From positions 1-64,000 of the forward strand of contig CANQIF010000003.1 in the NCBI GenBank assembly GCA_947623965.1: a stretch of 64,000 bases of DNA. Direction: 5' to 3'. Below, one piece after another: positions 33,754-45,907 of this stretch; position 1 is the stretch's first letter; each line of letters opens with the position of its first letter. The position numbers were made by a program, and so were the translations under genes. Below the pieces are notes generated by a model. The model had not been told where the DNA came from and searched no databases. It was given only the letters and a program-made list of their open reading frames with translations. This DNA comes from an uncultured Alistipes sp. GTDB taxonomy: Bacteria; Bacteroidota; Bacteroidia; Bacteroidales; Rikenellaceae.

Positions 33754-36599
33754 ATGGGACGTTTCTTTCTTAAAAATCCCCCCCCCTCGCAGGGCTCGTT
33801 ATCGCCGTTTTCGGCATCATGGCGCTGACCGGATGCAGCAAGTCCTCCAATGAACCGAACGGTCCGGCCGCAACGAAAATCGAACTGGACCTTGCGTCCG
33901 CCGTCACCTCTTCGTCGGGAGAAGAGAAACAGCTGGTCATCACCTGCAACGCTTCCTGGCGGATCACGGGCGGCGCCGAATGGGTCGCCTGTTCGCAAAC
34001 CAGCGGCACGGGCTCCGCAACCGTCCGCTTCACCACCCAGCCCAATACGACCTTCGACGAGCGGCGGGCAACTTTTATGGTCGAAAGCGGCACGACGAAG
34101 CTGCCGTTCGTCATTGTCCAGAAGCAGCAGGACGCCTTGACGGTTACGACCAACAAAATCGAGCTGCCGACCGCCGGCTGCGATTTCGAGATCGGGGTGA
34201 AGGCCAACATTCCGTTCGAATATGAAATCGGTGACGACTGCAAAACGTGGATTTCACGCATCGACAAGACCCGCGCCCTGGAAAGCTCCGTACTGACGTT
34301 CCGTGCGCAGCCGAGCGAGGATGCCGAGACGCGCATCGGAACCGTCACGATAAAAAGCGGGCTGAAAATCGAACCGGTGACGATATACCAGGCCGGGAGC
34401 CATCTGCTCGTGCTGACCCAGGCGAACTACACGGTGCCGAGCGCCGGGGAGACGATCGCCGTCGAGCTGCGTTCCAATGTAGAATACACCGTGCAAATGC
34501 CCCGTGAGGAGTGGATCGAAGCCCTCGACACGCGTTCGGCATCGACGCATACCCTCAAATACCGGATAAAGCCCAACGAAACATACGACAACCGCACGGC
34601 GCAAATCCGCTTCACCGACCGGGACGGCTGCAATTCGCAGACGGTTACCGTTACCCAAGTGCAGCGCGATGCGATTCTGGTCGCCCAAACGCAGTACGAC
34701 TTCGAAGCCGAAGGCGGCGAATTTACCGCTGAAATCGCCAGCAACCTGGATTTCAAGGTTACGGCCGATGTCGACTGGATCGCCTTCGAACAGGTGACCG
34801 GAACACGCGCGCTGACCACATCGCACTACCGGTTCACCATCGGGAAAAACACCGGAAAAAGCCTCCGCACCGGAACGATCCTTCTTTCGGACGGCACGCT
34901 GAGGCAGACCATTACGGTTCGGCAGCAGGGCGTTCCCGATGCTGCCTACCAAATTCGCTATACCACCACCGACGGAAAACCGATCGACTACAACGATCCG
35001 CGGCTCGTGGCGAGCAACGTCTACGAAAACGGCGAGGGGGTGATCACCTTCATAAACCCCGTCGAATCGGTCTACGGCTTCGGATCGCCTACCGGCGTGG
35101 CTTACAAGACCTTGAAAACGATCGTCATCCCCGAAGGCGCGAAATGGATCTCCTCCTACGCCTTCGACTCCTGCTCCGGGCTGGAGCACGTCTCCATTCC
35201 GGCGAGCGTCGAAACGATCGACAAGTACGCTTTCGGATCTTGCACCTCGCTCGAAACCGTAACGCTTGCGCCGGACTCCCGGTTGACGGAGATCGGCGAA
35301 GCCGCCTTTATCGTCTGCAAATCCTTGAAAGAGTTCCGGATTCCCGACGCGGTGACGAAGCTGAACCGGACGTTCCAATCCTGCTATGCGCTGCAGTCCG
35401 TCACGATAACCCCGCAGAGCCGGCTGCAGCAGATCGAAAATGCCTTTGAAGACTGCAAAGAGCTGGAGGCTCTGCATCTGCCGTTCCCCGTCATGCCGGA
35501 AATATCCGAAAGACAATTCTCCGGATGCAACAAAGTCATCGTCTATGTTCCCGAAACGATGGTCGATGCGTACGTATCGAAATATCCCTTCTGGGCCATT
35601 CTGCCGGACAAATATCTGACGACGAAGTATGTATCGACCGACTATTCGGCCGACGGACAGGTCGTGACCGTGCAGACCCACACGCGCGGCAACGGCATCC
35701 CGCTCGTTTTGATGGGCAACGGTTATGCGGATTTCCACCAGAAACGGGGCACCTACGATCGGGTGATGAACAAAGCCGTCGAGGAGTTCTTCTCCGTAGA
35801 GCCCTACACCTCGCTTCGCCCCTATTTCGACGTTTACTTCGTGCGGACGGTTTCGGCTCACGAGACGATCGCCGAGGGCAATTCGACGGTATTCGACCGC
35901 CGCAGCGAGGATTCGAAGGTCTTCGAGTATGCCCGCAAGGTTCCCGGATTGGATCCGGCGAAGGCTGCGATCGGCGTGGTCGAGAATTTTGCAGGCGCGA
36001 TCGGCTATGGCGGCAAAGAGGCCACGGGAATCTGCTACTGGTACGACGACAATGCAGCCGTTGCATACTTTAGCACGCGATACGTCGGTACATCTCTAAT
36101 CTTGCATGAGTTATGCGGCCACGGCTTCGGGAAACTCGACGAAGAGTATATCCTCGAGGCGGGAAGCCGCATCGGCGAGGCAGGCATCGCCTCGATCGAG
36201 CGCAACCACGCGCGGGGGTGGTGCGAGAATGTCGATGTCACCGACGATCCTTCGGCTGTATTGTGGTCGAACTTCCTCACAGACCCGCTCTATTCGGGCT
36301 CGGTGGGCATTTACGAAGGTGCCACATATACCTACGGCGTGTACCGTCCGTCGGAGAACTCTATCATGAACATGGTCGCAACCAGAAGTTTCAATGCACC
36401 GAGCCGCTATTCGATCTGGAAGAAGGCGATGACCATCGCGGGAGAAAGCAGTTCGTGGGAAGATTTCGTCGCCTTCGACGCTCCGGCACGCGAAAAGGCT
36501 TCCGCCCCACAGATGACGGGCGCCGCCGCAGTACACACCGCAGAAACGTCCGCTTTGCGTCCGGTCGTCAAAAACCGCCGCTGGACAGAGGCCGATTGA
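33754..36599 (+). CDS. BACON-LRR-M64 peptidase lipoprotein with poly-C frame switch (out of frame as given)
   Basis: The ATG at 33754 reads MGRFFLKNPPP and then loses frame at nine C's (33778-33786). With ten or seven C's the frame would continue through LAGLVIAVFGIMALTGC, a complete lipoprotein signal with lipobox LTGC, into the open frame that runs from 33819 to 36599. That frame begins inside the signal peptide, so as given no exported product is made. The mature part has four BACON-like beta-sandwich domains (open-frame residues about 20-370) and BspA-type LRR_5 repeats (about 410-570). A C-terminal M64 metallopeptidase domain carries the zinc motif HELCGHGFGKLDEEY at about 763. M64 includes IgA-cleaving proteases; the target here is unknown. 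Composition is slightly less GC-rich than the neighbours. A promoter (-7 at 33723) and terminator (36639) frame it as a single-gene unit. Sequencing error in the homopolymer is the main alternative to phase variation. Confidence 0.85.
33778..33786 (+). repeat. Homopolymer C9 tract at the start of the M64 lipoprotein
   Basis: Nine consecutive C's lie between codon 8 of the start-codon frame and the signal-peptide core. The two parts are in different frames; adding one C joins them. Slipped-strand mispairing at such tracts is a classic phase-variation mechanism. Confidence 0.75.
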
Positions 36600-36638
36600 C
36601 AAAAACCGACACCTCCGCCGGCACGGCCGACACGAAAC

Positions 36639-36680
36639 GGCGGCGCCGGACAGTTCCGAACTGTCCGGCGCCGCTCTTTT
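36639..36680. terminator. Strong terminator between converging genes
   Basis: A 17-bp perfect inverted repeat (36639-36655 with 36657-36673) centred in cagttccgaactg, followed by tctttt on the plus strand. Confidence 0.85.
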
Positions 36681-36773
36681 CATCCGGCGGACGACCGCGG
36701 CCGGGCAAAGCCGCGCGAAAGCCGGTCCGAAACAGGAGCGGCTACCCCGTCCCCCCCCCTCTCGGCGGCCCGG

Positions 36774-40233
<3,460 letters not shown>

Positions 40234-40355
40234 CGGGGAGGTTCCGGGGGGAGGCCGGGAAGCTTCGGAGGAGACCGGATAAGCACCCGGCAACATCCGC
40301 CGGGACGACCGCATCGACGGACCTTTTCCGGAGACGGACCCACATACACCGACCG

Positions 40356-42347
40356 ATGAAACGTCTTGCAGCCATATCGGCCCTTTGCGCCCTCTTTTCG
40401 ACCGCTTTCGCGGCCGGCTGGGGAGGTGCGGCCCGCCCCGGCGCATCGGACGGAGGGGCGGAGGGAGGACAAGCCGTCGAAATCGCCGCTTCGGCCTTCG
40501 GAAAGCGCGGCGACCATCGGAAAGCCGCAGCCGGAGGGGAAGCCGCAGCCGGGGAGAATACCTCCGGGAACGCCGCTGCCCCGGCCGACAGCTGCGCAGC
40601 CGGCGAAGCCGACTGGCCCGATTCGCTGCGAAGCCTGCTGCTCTATACCGAGGCGGTCAAGCAGCGGACCATCTACGGCGACTCCACGCAGGCGCGGGCG
40701 CTGCTGCGGGAGGCGGTCGCGTGCGACTCGCTCTTCGCACCGGCCTGGTACGAACTGGCCGCCGGCGGCCTCTACGACACCCCCGGCGAGGGGATCGCCC
40801 AGGCCCGCCGCGCCTACCGCCTCGACACGGCCAACCTCTGGTACCTGCGCCTCTACGGACAGATGCAGCTGCTGGCGGGCCGCTACCGCGAGGCGCTGCC
40901 CCTCTTCCGCCGGCTGCAGGAGCGCGACCCCAAGGAGCCCGACAACTACCGCATCCTCGCCGCCCTCTACGAGCAGAACCGCCAGCCCTTCGCGGCGATC
41001 ATCACGCTCGACTCGGCCGAGATGCGCTTCGGCCGCATCCCCCTGCTCAGCCGCATGAAGCGCCAGCTGCTCATCGCCACGAACCAGCACGGCCGGGCGA
41101 TCGACGAGGCGCGCGCCCTGGTCGAGGAGGAGCCCTACGAGGCCGGACACCACACCGTGCTGGCCGATCTCTACGCCCTGACGGGCCGGGATTCGCTCGC
41201 CGTCGCCTCCTACCGCGCCGCCATGCGGATCGACTCGACGAACCTCGGGACCCTCACCTCGTTCTACAACTTCTACAGCGACCGCCGCGACTACCGCGCG
41301 ATGCTCGGCATTCTGCGCCGCATCTTCGAGCGTCCCGAGATGCCCCTCGACGCCAAGATCCGCCGCTTCGAGGCCCTCACGGCCGACATCAACTTCTACC
41401 GCGAGCACTACTTCGCCCTGAACGACCTGGCCGCCTGCCTCTCGATCCTCTACCCCTCCGACCCCGAGGTCGTCGAGCTCTACGCCCGTCACCTCGTCGC
41501 CTCGGGCGAGCTCGACCGCGCCCTCGAACACTACAAGCTCCACACGGCCGACGAGCCGCCCCGCGAGAGCTACTACCGCGCCATCATCGACATCGAGAGC
41601 TACAAGCAGCGGCCCGACTCGGTGCGGCTCTACCTCGACCGGGCGCTGGCCCTCTTCCCCGACCGGCCCGAGCTGCACATCACGGGGGGCAACATCTACT
41701 ACTACACGAAGCAGTACGACGAGGCGATCCGCGCCTACCGGGCCTCGCTACGCTACGCCGACAGCGACTCGCTGCGCAGCGCCGTCTGGTGCCAGATCGG
41801 CGACGTGCGCCACCAGCAGGCCGAGGCCGCCGAGCAGGCGAAAGCCCGCAACCGCTACCGGAAAGCCTCCTACGACGCCTACCGCCAGGCGCTGCGCTAC
41901 GACCCCGACAACGCGATGGCGCTCAACAACTGGGCCTACTTCCTCGCCACCGAGGGGGGCGATCTGGAGGAGGCGCTCCGGATGGCCGACCGGGTCGACG
42001 AGCTGACCGACAACAACCCGACCTATCTCGACACGCGGGCCTGGATCCTCTTCCGGCTGGGCCGGCTGAAGGAGGCGCGCCGCGTCATGCAGCAGGCCAT
42101 CGCCCTCGACGGGCAGAAGAGCCGCGAGCTGCTGGTCCACTACGGCGACATCCTGCACGCCTTGGGCGAGCAGTTCATGGCCGAGACCTACTGGAAAAAG
42201 GCCCTCGAAAAGGGCTACGAAGCCGCGGCGATCGAGGAGCGTCTCGCCAGGCCGCGCGTCGTGCCGCCCGCCGAGCCGGCTGCCGGGAAAGCCGCAGAAA
42301 CGCCTGCCGAACCCCCGGCAAATCGGGAGCCGTCCCCGGGAAAATAA
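40356..42347 (+). CDS. Secreted TPR-repeat protein
   Basis: A 663-aa protein with a signal peptide (cleavage near residue 20) and an Ala/Gly-rich low-complexity stretch (about 20-85). At least ten tetratricopeptide-type helical repeats follow up to about residue 620, for example NAMALNNWAYFLATEGGDLEEALRM. The Pro/Ala-rich C-terminus is probably unstructured. Such proteins are periplasmic or outer-membrane scaffolds for protein interactions. It lies between pheS (122-nt gap) and the EnvC-like gene (153-nt gap), possibly in one transcription unit. No specific function can be assigned. Confidence 0.85.
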   Translation: MKRLAAISALCALFSTAFAAGWGGAARPGASDGGAEGGQAVEIAASAFGKRGDHRKAAAGGEAAAGENTSGNAAAPADSCAAGEADWPDSLRSLLLYTEAVKQRTIYGDSTQARALLREAVACDSLFAPAWYELAAGGLYDTPGEGIAQARRAYRLDTANLWYLRLYGQMQLLAGRYREALPLFRRLQERDPKEPDNYRILAALYEQNRQPFAAIITLDSAEMRFGRIPLLSRMKRQLLIATNQHGRAIDEARALVEEEPYEAGHHTVLADLYALTGRDSLAVASYRAAMRIDSTNLGTLTSFYNFYSDRRDYRAMLGILRRIFERPEMPLDAKIRRFEALTADINFYREHYFALNDLAACLSILYPSDPEVVELYARHLVASGELDRALEHYKLHTADEPPRESYYRAIIDIESYKQRPDSVRLYLDRALALFPDRPELHITGGNIYYYTKQYDEAIRAYRASLRYADSDSLRSAVWCQIGDVRHQQAEAAEQAKARNRYRKASYDAYRQALRYDPDNAMALNNWAYFLATEGGDLEEALRMADRVDELTDNNPTYLDTRAWILFRLGRLKEARRVMQQAIALDGQKSRELLVHYGDILHALGEQFMAETYWKKALEKGYEAAAIEERLARPRVVPPAEPAAGKAAETPAEPPANREPSPGK

Positions 42348-42394
42348 CGCGCAGCCGCTGAAAAGAACTTTTCCCCCGCCAAGCGCCCCCCCTG

Positions 42395-42462
42395 TACAAC
42401 CGAACACCCGCCCGACCAACCGAACCCCGCTACTATACAACCGAACACCCGCCGACCAACCG
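42395..42462. repeat. Short tandem direct repeat
   Basis: The string tacaaccgaacacccgcc with a following gaccaaccg occurs at 42395-42422 and, one base shorter, at 42436-42462; a partial third (gtccaaccc) follows. It lies between the TPR and EnvC-like genes. Two copies without uniform spacers do not make a CRISPR. Confidence 0.6.
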
Positions 42463-42500
42463 CCCCGCCGTCCAACCCTCACCGAGCCTCTCCGAAACCC

Positions 42501-43628
42501 ATGAAACTGCCGATTTTCCTCTCGATCCTCAGCCTGCTGCTGGCGGGCGCATCCGATGCCGCGGCGCAGAACGACCGCCGCATCGCCGAGCAGCGCAAGG
42601 CCATCGCCGCGCTCGAAAAGAAGATCGCGGCCGAAGAGGCCGAGATCGCCAAGATCAAGCGGGGGCGCTCGGCGACCGAAGATCGGGCGCGCCGCCTGGC
42701 GAAGCAGATCGAGGCGCGCAACCAGCTGCTCGTCGAGACCGAGCGCGAAGCCGAGCTGCTCCGTGCCGACATCCGCCGCACGGACAGCCTCGCGGGCGAC
42801 CTCACGATGGCGCTCGGCCGCAACCGCGAGCTCTACGGCCGGCTGGCCCGCGAGAGCTACCGCAATTACCGCCAGAACGGCTACATCGCCTACCTCTTCT
42901 CGTCACGCGACTTCACGGAGGCGGCGCGGCGTCTCGTCTCGCTGCGCGAGATGGCCTCGCTGCGCGAACGCAAGCTGCGGCAGATCGCCGAGCAGCAGAG
43001 CGCCGTGCGCGAGCTCCGCGACCGGCTCGACAGCCGGAAGCACAGCCTCGACTCGGTGACGGCGAAGACCCGCACGCAGCGCGAGCGGCTCGAGCGCGAC
43101 GCCGCCTCGGCCAAGCGCGAGATCCGCACCATGTCGCAGCGCGAGCGGGCCGCCCTGCAGCGCAAGATGCAGCAGGAGCAGCAGCTGAGCGTGGCGATCG
43201 ACGAGCTGCGCAAGCTGACGAAGGGCAACCGCGAGGGCGCCTCGTTCTCGAAGAAGACCGTCGGGCTGAACCTGCCGGTCGTCTCGGGCCGCGTCAAGCG
43301 CTACAAGGGCAACATGGCCGAGATCGCGGGCCCGCGGGGCGCCGACGTCCGCTCGATCTACGAAGGGAAGGTGGTCGAGGTGAAGCGCAACCGCATCACG
43401 GACAAATACGACGTTTTCGTGGCCCACGGCGAATACATCACCTCCTATGCCAACCTGGGGAGCGTCGCGGTCGAAAAGGGGCAGAAAGTGGCCAAAAACG
43501 GCCGCCTCGGCACCATCGGCGCCTCGGTGAACGCCCTGACGATGGAGCCCGAATACAAGATCGTCTTCGGCATCTACTCGCCCGACCCGAAAGAAACGAT
43601 GTCGGCGGCGAACTGCTTCCGCAAATAG
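42501..43628 (+). CDS. EnvC-like murein hydrolase activator (degenerate M23/LytM domain)
   Basis: A 375-aa secreted protein: signal peptide (about residues 1-22), long coiled coils (about 24-250) and a LytM/M23-type domain (about 255-375). Active M23 enzymes need H-x3-D and HxH zinc ligands. Here the first motif region reads EIAGPRGADV and the last reads HGEYITSYANL, where the usual HxH-type YAHL histidine is Asn. Zinc binding therefore looks lost, as in EnvC/NlpD, which activate amidases at the division site and do not cut peptidoglycan themselves. Gene order TPR-EnvC-lipoprotein-ybeY suggests a loose cluster. The partner amidase is not in the window. Confidence 0.85.
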   Translation: MKLPIFLSILSLLLAGASDAAAQNDRRIAEQRKAIAALEKKIAAEEAEIAKIKRGRSATEDRARRLAKQIEARNQLLVETEREAELLRADIRRTDSLAGDLTMALGRNRELYGRLARESYRNYRQNGYIAYLFSSRDFTEAARRLVSLREMASLRERKLRQIAEQQSAVRELRDRLDSRKHSLDSVTAKTRTQRERLERDAASAKREIRTMSQRERAALQRKMQQEQQLSVAIDELRKLTKGNREGASFSKKTVGLNLPVVSGRVKRYKGNMAEIAGPRGADVRSIYEGKVVEVKRNRITDKYDVFVAHGEYITSYANLGSVAVEKGQKVAKNGRLGTIGASVNALTMEPEYKIVFGIYSPDPKETMSAANCFRK

Positions 43629-43745
43629 ACGCGGGTGCAGTATTTCACGCCCCGCGGCGTTTTACGAACAGACGAAGCGGCGAAGGTCCCGCCCTTCACG
43701 GGAAAAACGCCTGCCGCCGCCCGCGAAACCCAAAACCGAACGACC

Positions 43746-44588
43746 ATGAAGAAGCTGTCCTGCAGAGTCCTCGCGCCCGCCGCCGCCCTCGCCGCCCTTC
43801 TCGCCACGGGCTGCACGAAAGAGGAGACCGATTTCTCCGACCGCGAAACGCCGGAAAGCGTCGTCGTCGAGGGGCGGCTCCTCACGACGAACGGCGAGCC
43901 GTTGGCCGGCATCGGCATCCGCGCGGACTACACCCGGACGATCCCGATGTGCTCGGTCACCATCCGTCACAAAGGGGCGGCGACGAGCGACCGCGAGGGG
44001 CGTTACCGCCTCTTCTTCGACCTGCGCGACGACGAACTGCTCGACGAAGAGAGCGTATCGCGCCTCTTCAGCCTCTCGTTCGACCTCGCATCGCTCGACC
44101 CCGAACGCTACCTCCTTCCGGACGACCTGACCGAAACGATCCTCCCGACCGATCCCCCCAGCGCCGAAGCGAGCGGGGCAAAACCGGTGCTGGAGCTCTA
44201 CTTCCTTCCCGAGCGGGGCGGGCGCTACACGCAAAACTGCTACATACCCCGCAAGCAGCCGGTACGGATCACCCTCCGGGGTTTCGTCCCGGAGGCCCCG
44301 GGCGACCACTTCTCCGTATCGGCCCTCTTTCCCTACGGACCGGAGTGCGACGAGCCGGACAAGGTGCTGCAGACCCCCTATCAAGTCCGGCGGGCGGGGC
44401 TCTACCGCTACACGGCCTCCTCGGCCGAGACGGTCGTGGAGGTTCCTTTCGCCCTAGACGAGGAGAACCTCCTGCAAATCGTCCGCGTCCGCGGCGGGGT
44501 CGGATCGACCGAGGTGCTGCCCCTCTTCGTGACGGCCGGCCCCGAACCCCTGACTTTCGATTTCCAACCCGAAAAAAACGAATCATAA
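43746..44588 (+). CDS. Lipoprotein with transthyretin-like domain
   Basis: A 280-aa predicted lipoprotein (lipobox LATGC, Cys23). Residues about 40-110 resemble a carboxypeptidase-regulatory/transthyretin-like beta fold (VVVEGRLLTTNGEPLAGIGI with a later SDREGRYRLFF). The rest is beta-rich and not recognised. The stop codon TAA overlaps the ybeY ATG by one base (taATG), implying coupled translation. It could be a small surface or periplasmic protein of unknown role; I would not name it further. The start at 43746 is the first ATG with a signal sequence. Confidence 0.8.
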   Translation: MKKLSCRVLAPAAALAALLATGCTKEETDFSDRETPESVVVEGRLLTTNGEPLAGIGIRADYTRTIPMCSVTIRHKGAATSDREGRYRLFFDLRDDELLDEESVSRLFSLSFDLASLDPERYLLPDDLTETILPTDPPSAEASGAKPVLELYFLPERGGRYTQNCYIPRKQPVRITLRGFVPEAPGDHFSVSALFPYGPECDEPDKVLQTPYQVRRAGLYRYTASSAETVVEVPFALDEENLLQIVRVRGGVGSTEVLPLFVTAGPEPLTFDFQPEKNES

Positions 44589-45022
44589 TGGCTGTTCAAT
44601 ACCATACGGAGGATTGCCGCTACCGCCTCCCCGAAAAGCGCCGCACGGCCGCCTGGCTGCGCGCGGTGGCCGAGGCGGAGGGGTACCGGTTAGGCGAGGT
44701 GTGCTACATCTTCTGCTCGTCGGAGCGGCTGCTCGCCATGAACCGCGAGTTTCTCGGACACGACTACTACACGGACGTCATCACCTTCGACTACAGCGAC
44801 CGGCGGGGCGCGCGCACCGTCTCGGGCGACATCTTCATCGACGTCGGCACGGTGGCCGACAACGCCCGCATCTACGGCGCGCCGCGCCTCACGGAGATGC
44901 GCCGCGTGGTGGTACACGGTTTGCTGCACCTCTGCGGCCAGAAGGACAAGACCCCCCGCACCAATGCGCAGATGCACCGCAAGGAGGACAAGTATTTGAA
45001 ATTCTGGGAAGAAGAGAGATGA
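44588..45022 (+). CDS. ybeY: Endoribonuclease YbeY (rRNA maturation factor)
   Basis: YbeY is a zinc RNase for 16S rRNA 3'-end maturation and ribosome quality control. The 144-aa protein shows the family's N-terminal CSSERLLAMNREFLGHDYYTDVITFDY and SGDIFIDVGTVADNA, then the metal motif HGLLHLCGQKDK (His and His, with Lys/Asp variation typical of Bacteroidetes). Length is typical. It overlaps the upstream lipoprotein stop by one base and the downstream gene by 4 (ATGA). Confidence 0.94.
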   Translation: MAVQYHTEDCRYRLPEKRRTAAWLRAVAEAEGYRLGEVCYIFCSSERLLAMNREFLGHDYYTDVITFDYSDRRGARTVSGDIFIDVGTVADNARIYGAPRLTEMRRVVVHGLLHLCGQKDKTPRTNAQMHRKEDKYLKFWEEER

Positions 45023-45903
45023 AACGGCTCGTCGGAGCGCCATTTTCCGCTGCAGCGGCACTTTTCGCGGTCCTGCTCGTCACGGCGGCGGCCTTTTCCG
45101 CAACCCCTTCCGGCGAAGTGCCCGCGGCAGCCGGCCGGACAACTGAACCGTTCGGCAACCCTTCGAAGCCGGGTTGCCGGGCCGCCGGTTTTTCCGCCGG
45201 CGCATCGGCTGTTCCCGCGGCAGAAAGAACGACCGGAGAAGCGGCAGGGGAGCGTGACACCCTCCTTCTATATGACTGCGAACGGGTCGAGCCGGACGGT
45301 TTCCGCACCGTCGTGAAAGCCTACGCGGTCCGTGACCGCGAGAGTGCGGAATTCCGCCGCTTCCTGAAGATCGCCGATCCGCAGTCGGCGGTGAACCGCA
45401 GCGATTTCGAAGCCAACCTGCAGCTCCTGCGGCAGAGCTCCTCGGCGAAGCTGCGGCATCATGATCTGCAGGGTTGTCCGCCCCTTTGGCTGCCGCTCTG
45501 CCGGGCCCGCGGAACCTACTATTTCGACGGACTGCATCCCTATCCCGTCTGCATCGCCGACTCGCTCGTCGTTCTGCAAACGCAGGACGGACCCTGGACC
45601 GGCCGCCTCGTTAAGTTCGAACGGCCGGCAGCCGACCGGTTCCGGTTCAAGGCCTGCTTCCCGGACCGGGGGGCGGTGTGGTGCCGCACCTTCGACCTTT
45701 TCGTGATCGATCCGGCACGCCGGATCGCCGTGCTGCAGGAGGAGGGGGAGCCCCGGTTCCGGCTTATCGCCGCCGCCGAATCGGTCGGCATTTTCGACCT
45801 GCTCGCCTGGGAGCTCACCGAACTGACGAGCGGCCGAGAGGTACTCGAAACGATCGACTTCAATGCTCTGTTACGTCCTTTCAAGCTGAAAGCCAACGAA
45901 TAA
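45019..45903 (+). CDS. Secreted protein of unknown function
   Basis: A 294-aa protein that I do not recognise. It starts with a signal peptide (residues 1-28, ending AAFSA). A low-complexity Ala/Gly/Pro region follows to about residue 80, then a beta-rich domain containing GCPPLWLPLCRARGTYYFDGLHPYPVCIADSL and two Cys that could pair. The ATG overlaps the ybeY stop (ATGA) and the stop lies 4 nt before mnmG, so it is translated within the ybeY-mnmG operon. Conserved placement elsewhere is unknown to me. Confidence 0.75.
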   Translation: MKRLVGAPFSAAAALFAVLLVTAAAFSATPSGEVPAAAGRTTEPFGNPSKPGCRAAGFSAGASAVPAAERTTGEAAGERDTLLLYDCERVEPDGFRTVVKAYAVRDRESAEFRRFLKIADPQSAVNRSDFEANLQLLRQSSSAKLRHHDLQGCPPLWLPLCRARGTYYFDGLHPYPVCIADSLVVLQTQDGPWTGRLVKFERPAADRFRFKACFPDRGAVWCRTFDLFVIDPARRIAVLQEEGEPRFRLIAAAESVGIFDLLAWELTELTSGREVLETIDFNALLRPFKLKANE

Positions 45904-45907
45904 TGCT

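Noticed and set aside
42395..42462. Possible CRISPR array
   Set aside because: Only two full units, with the spacer-like part itself similar; no cas genes in the window.
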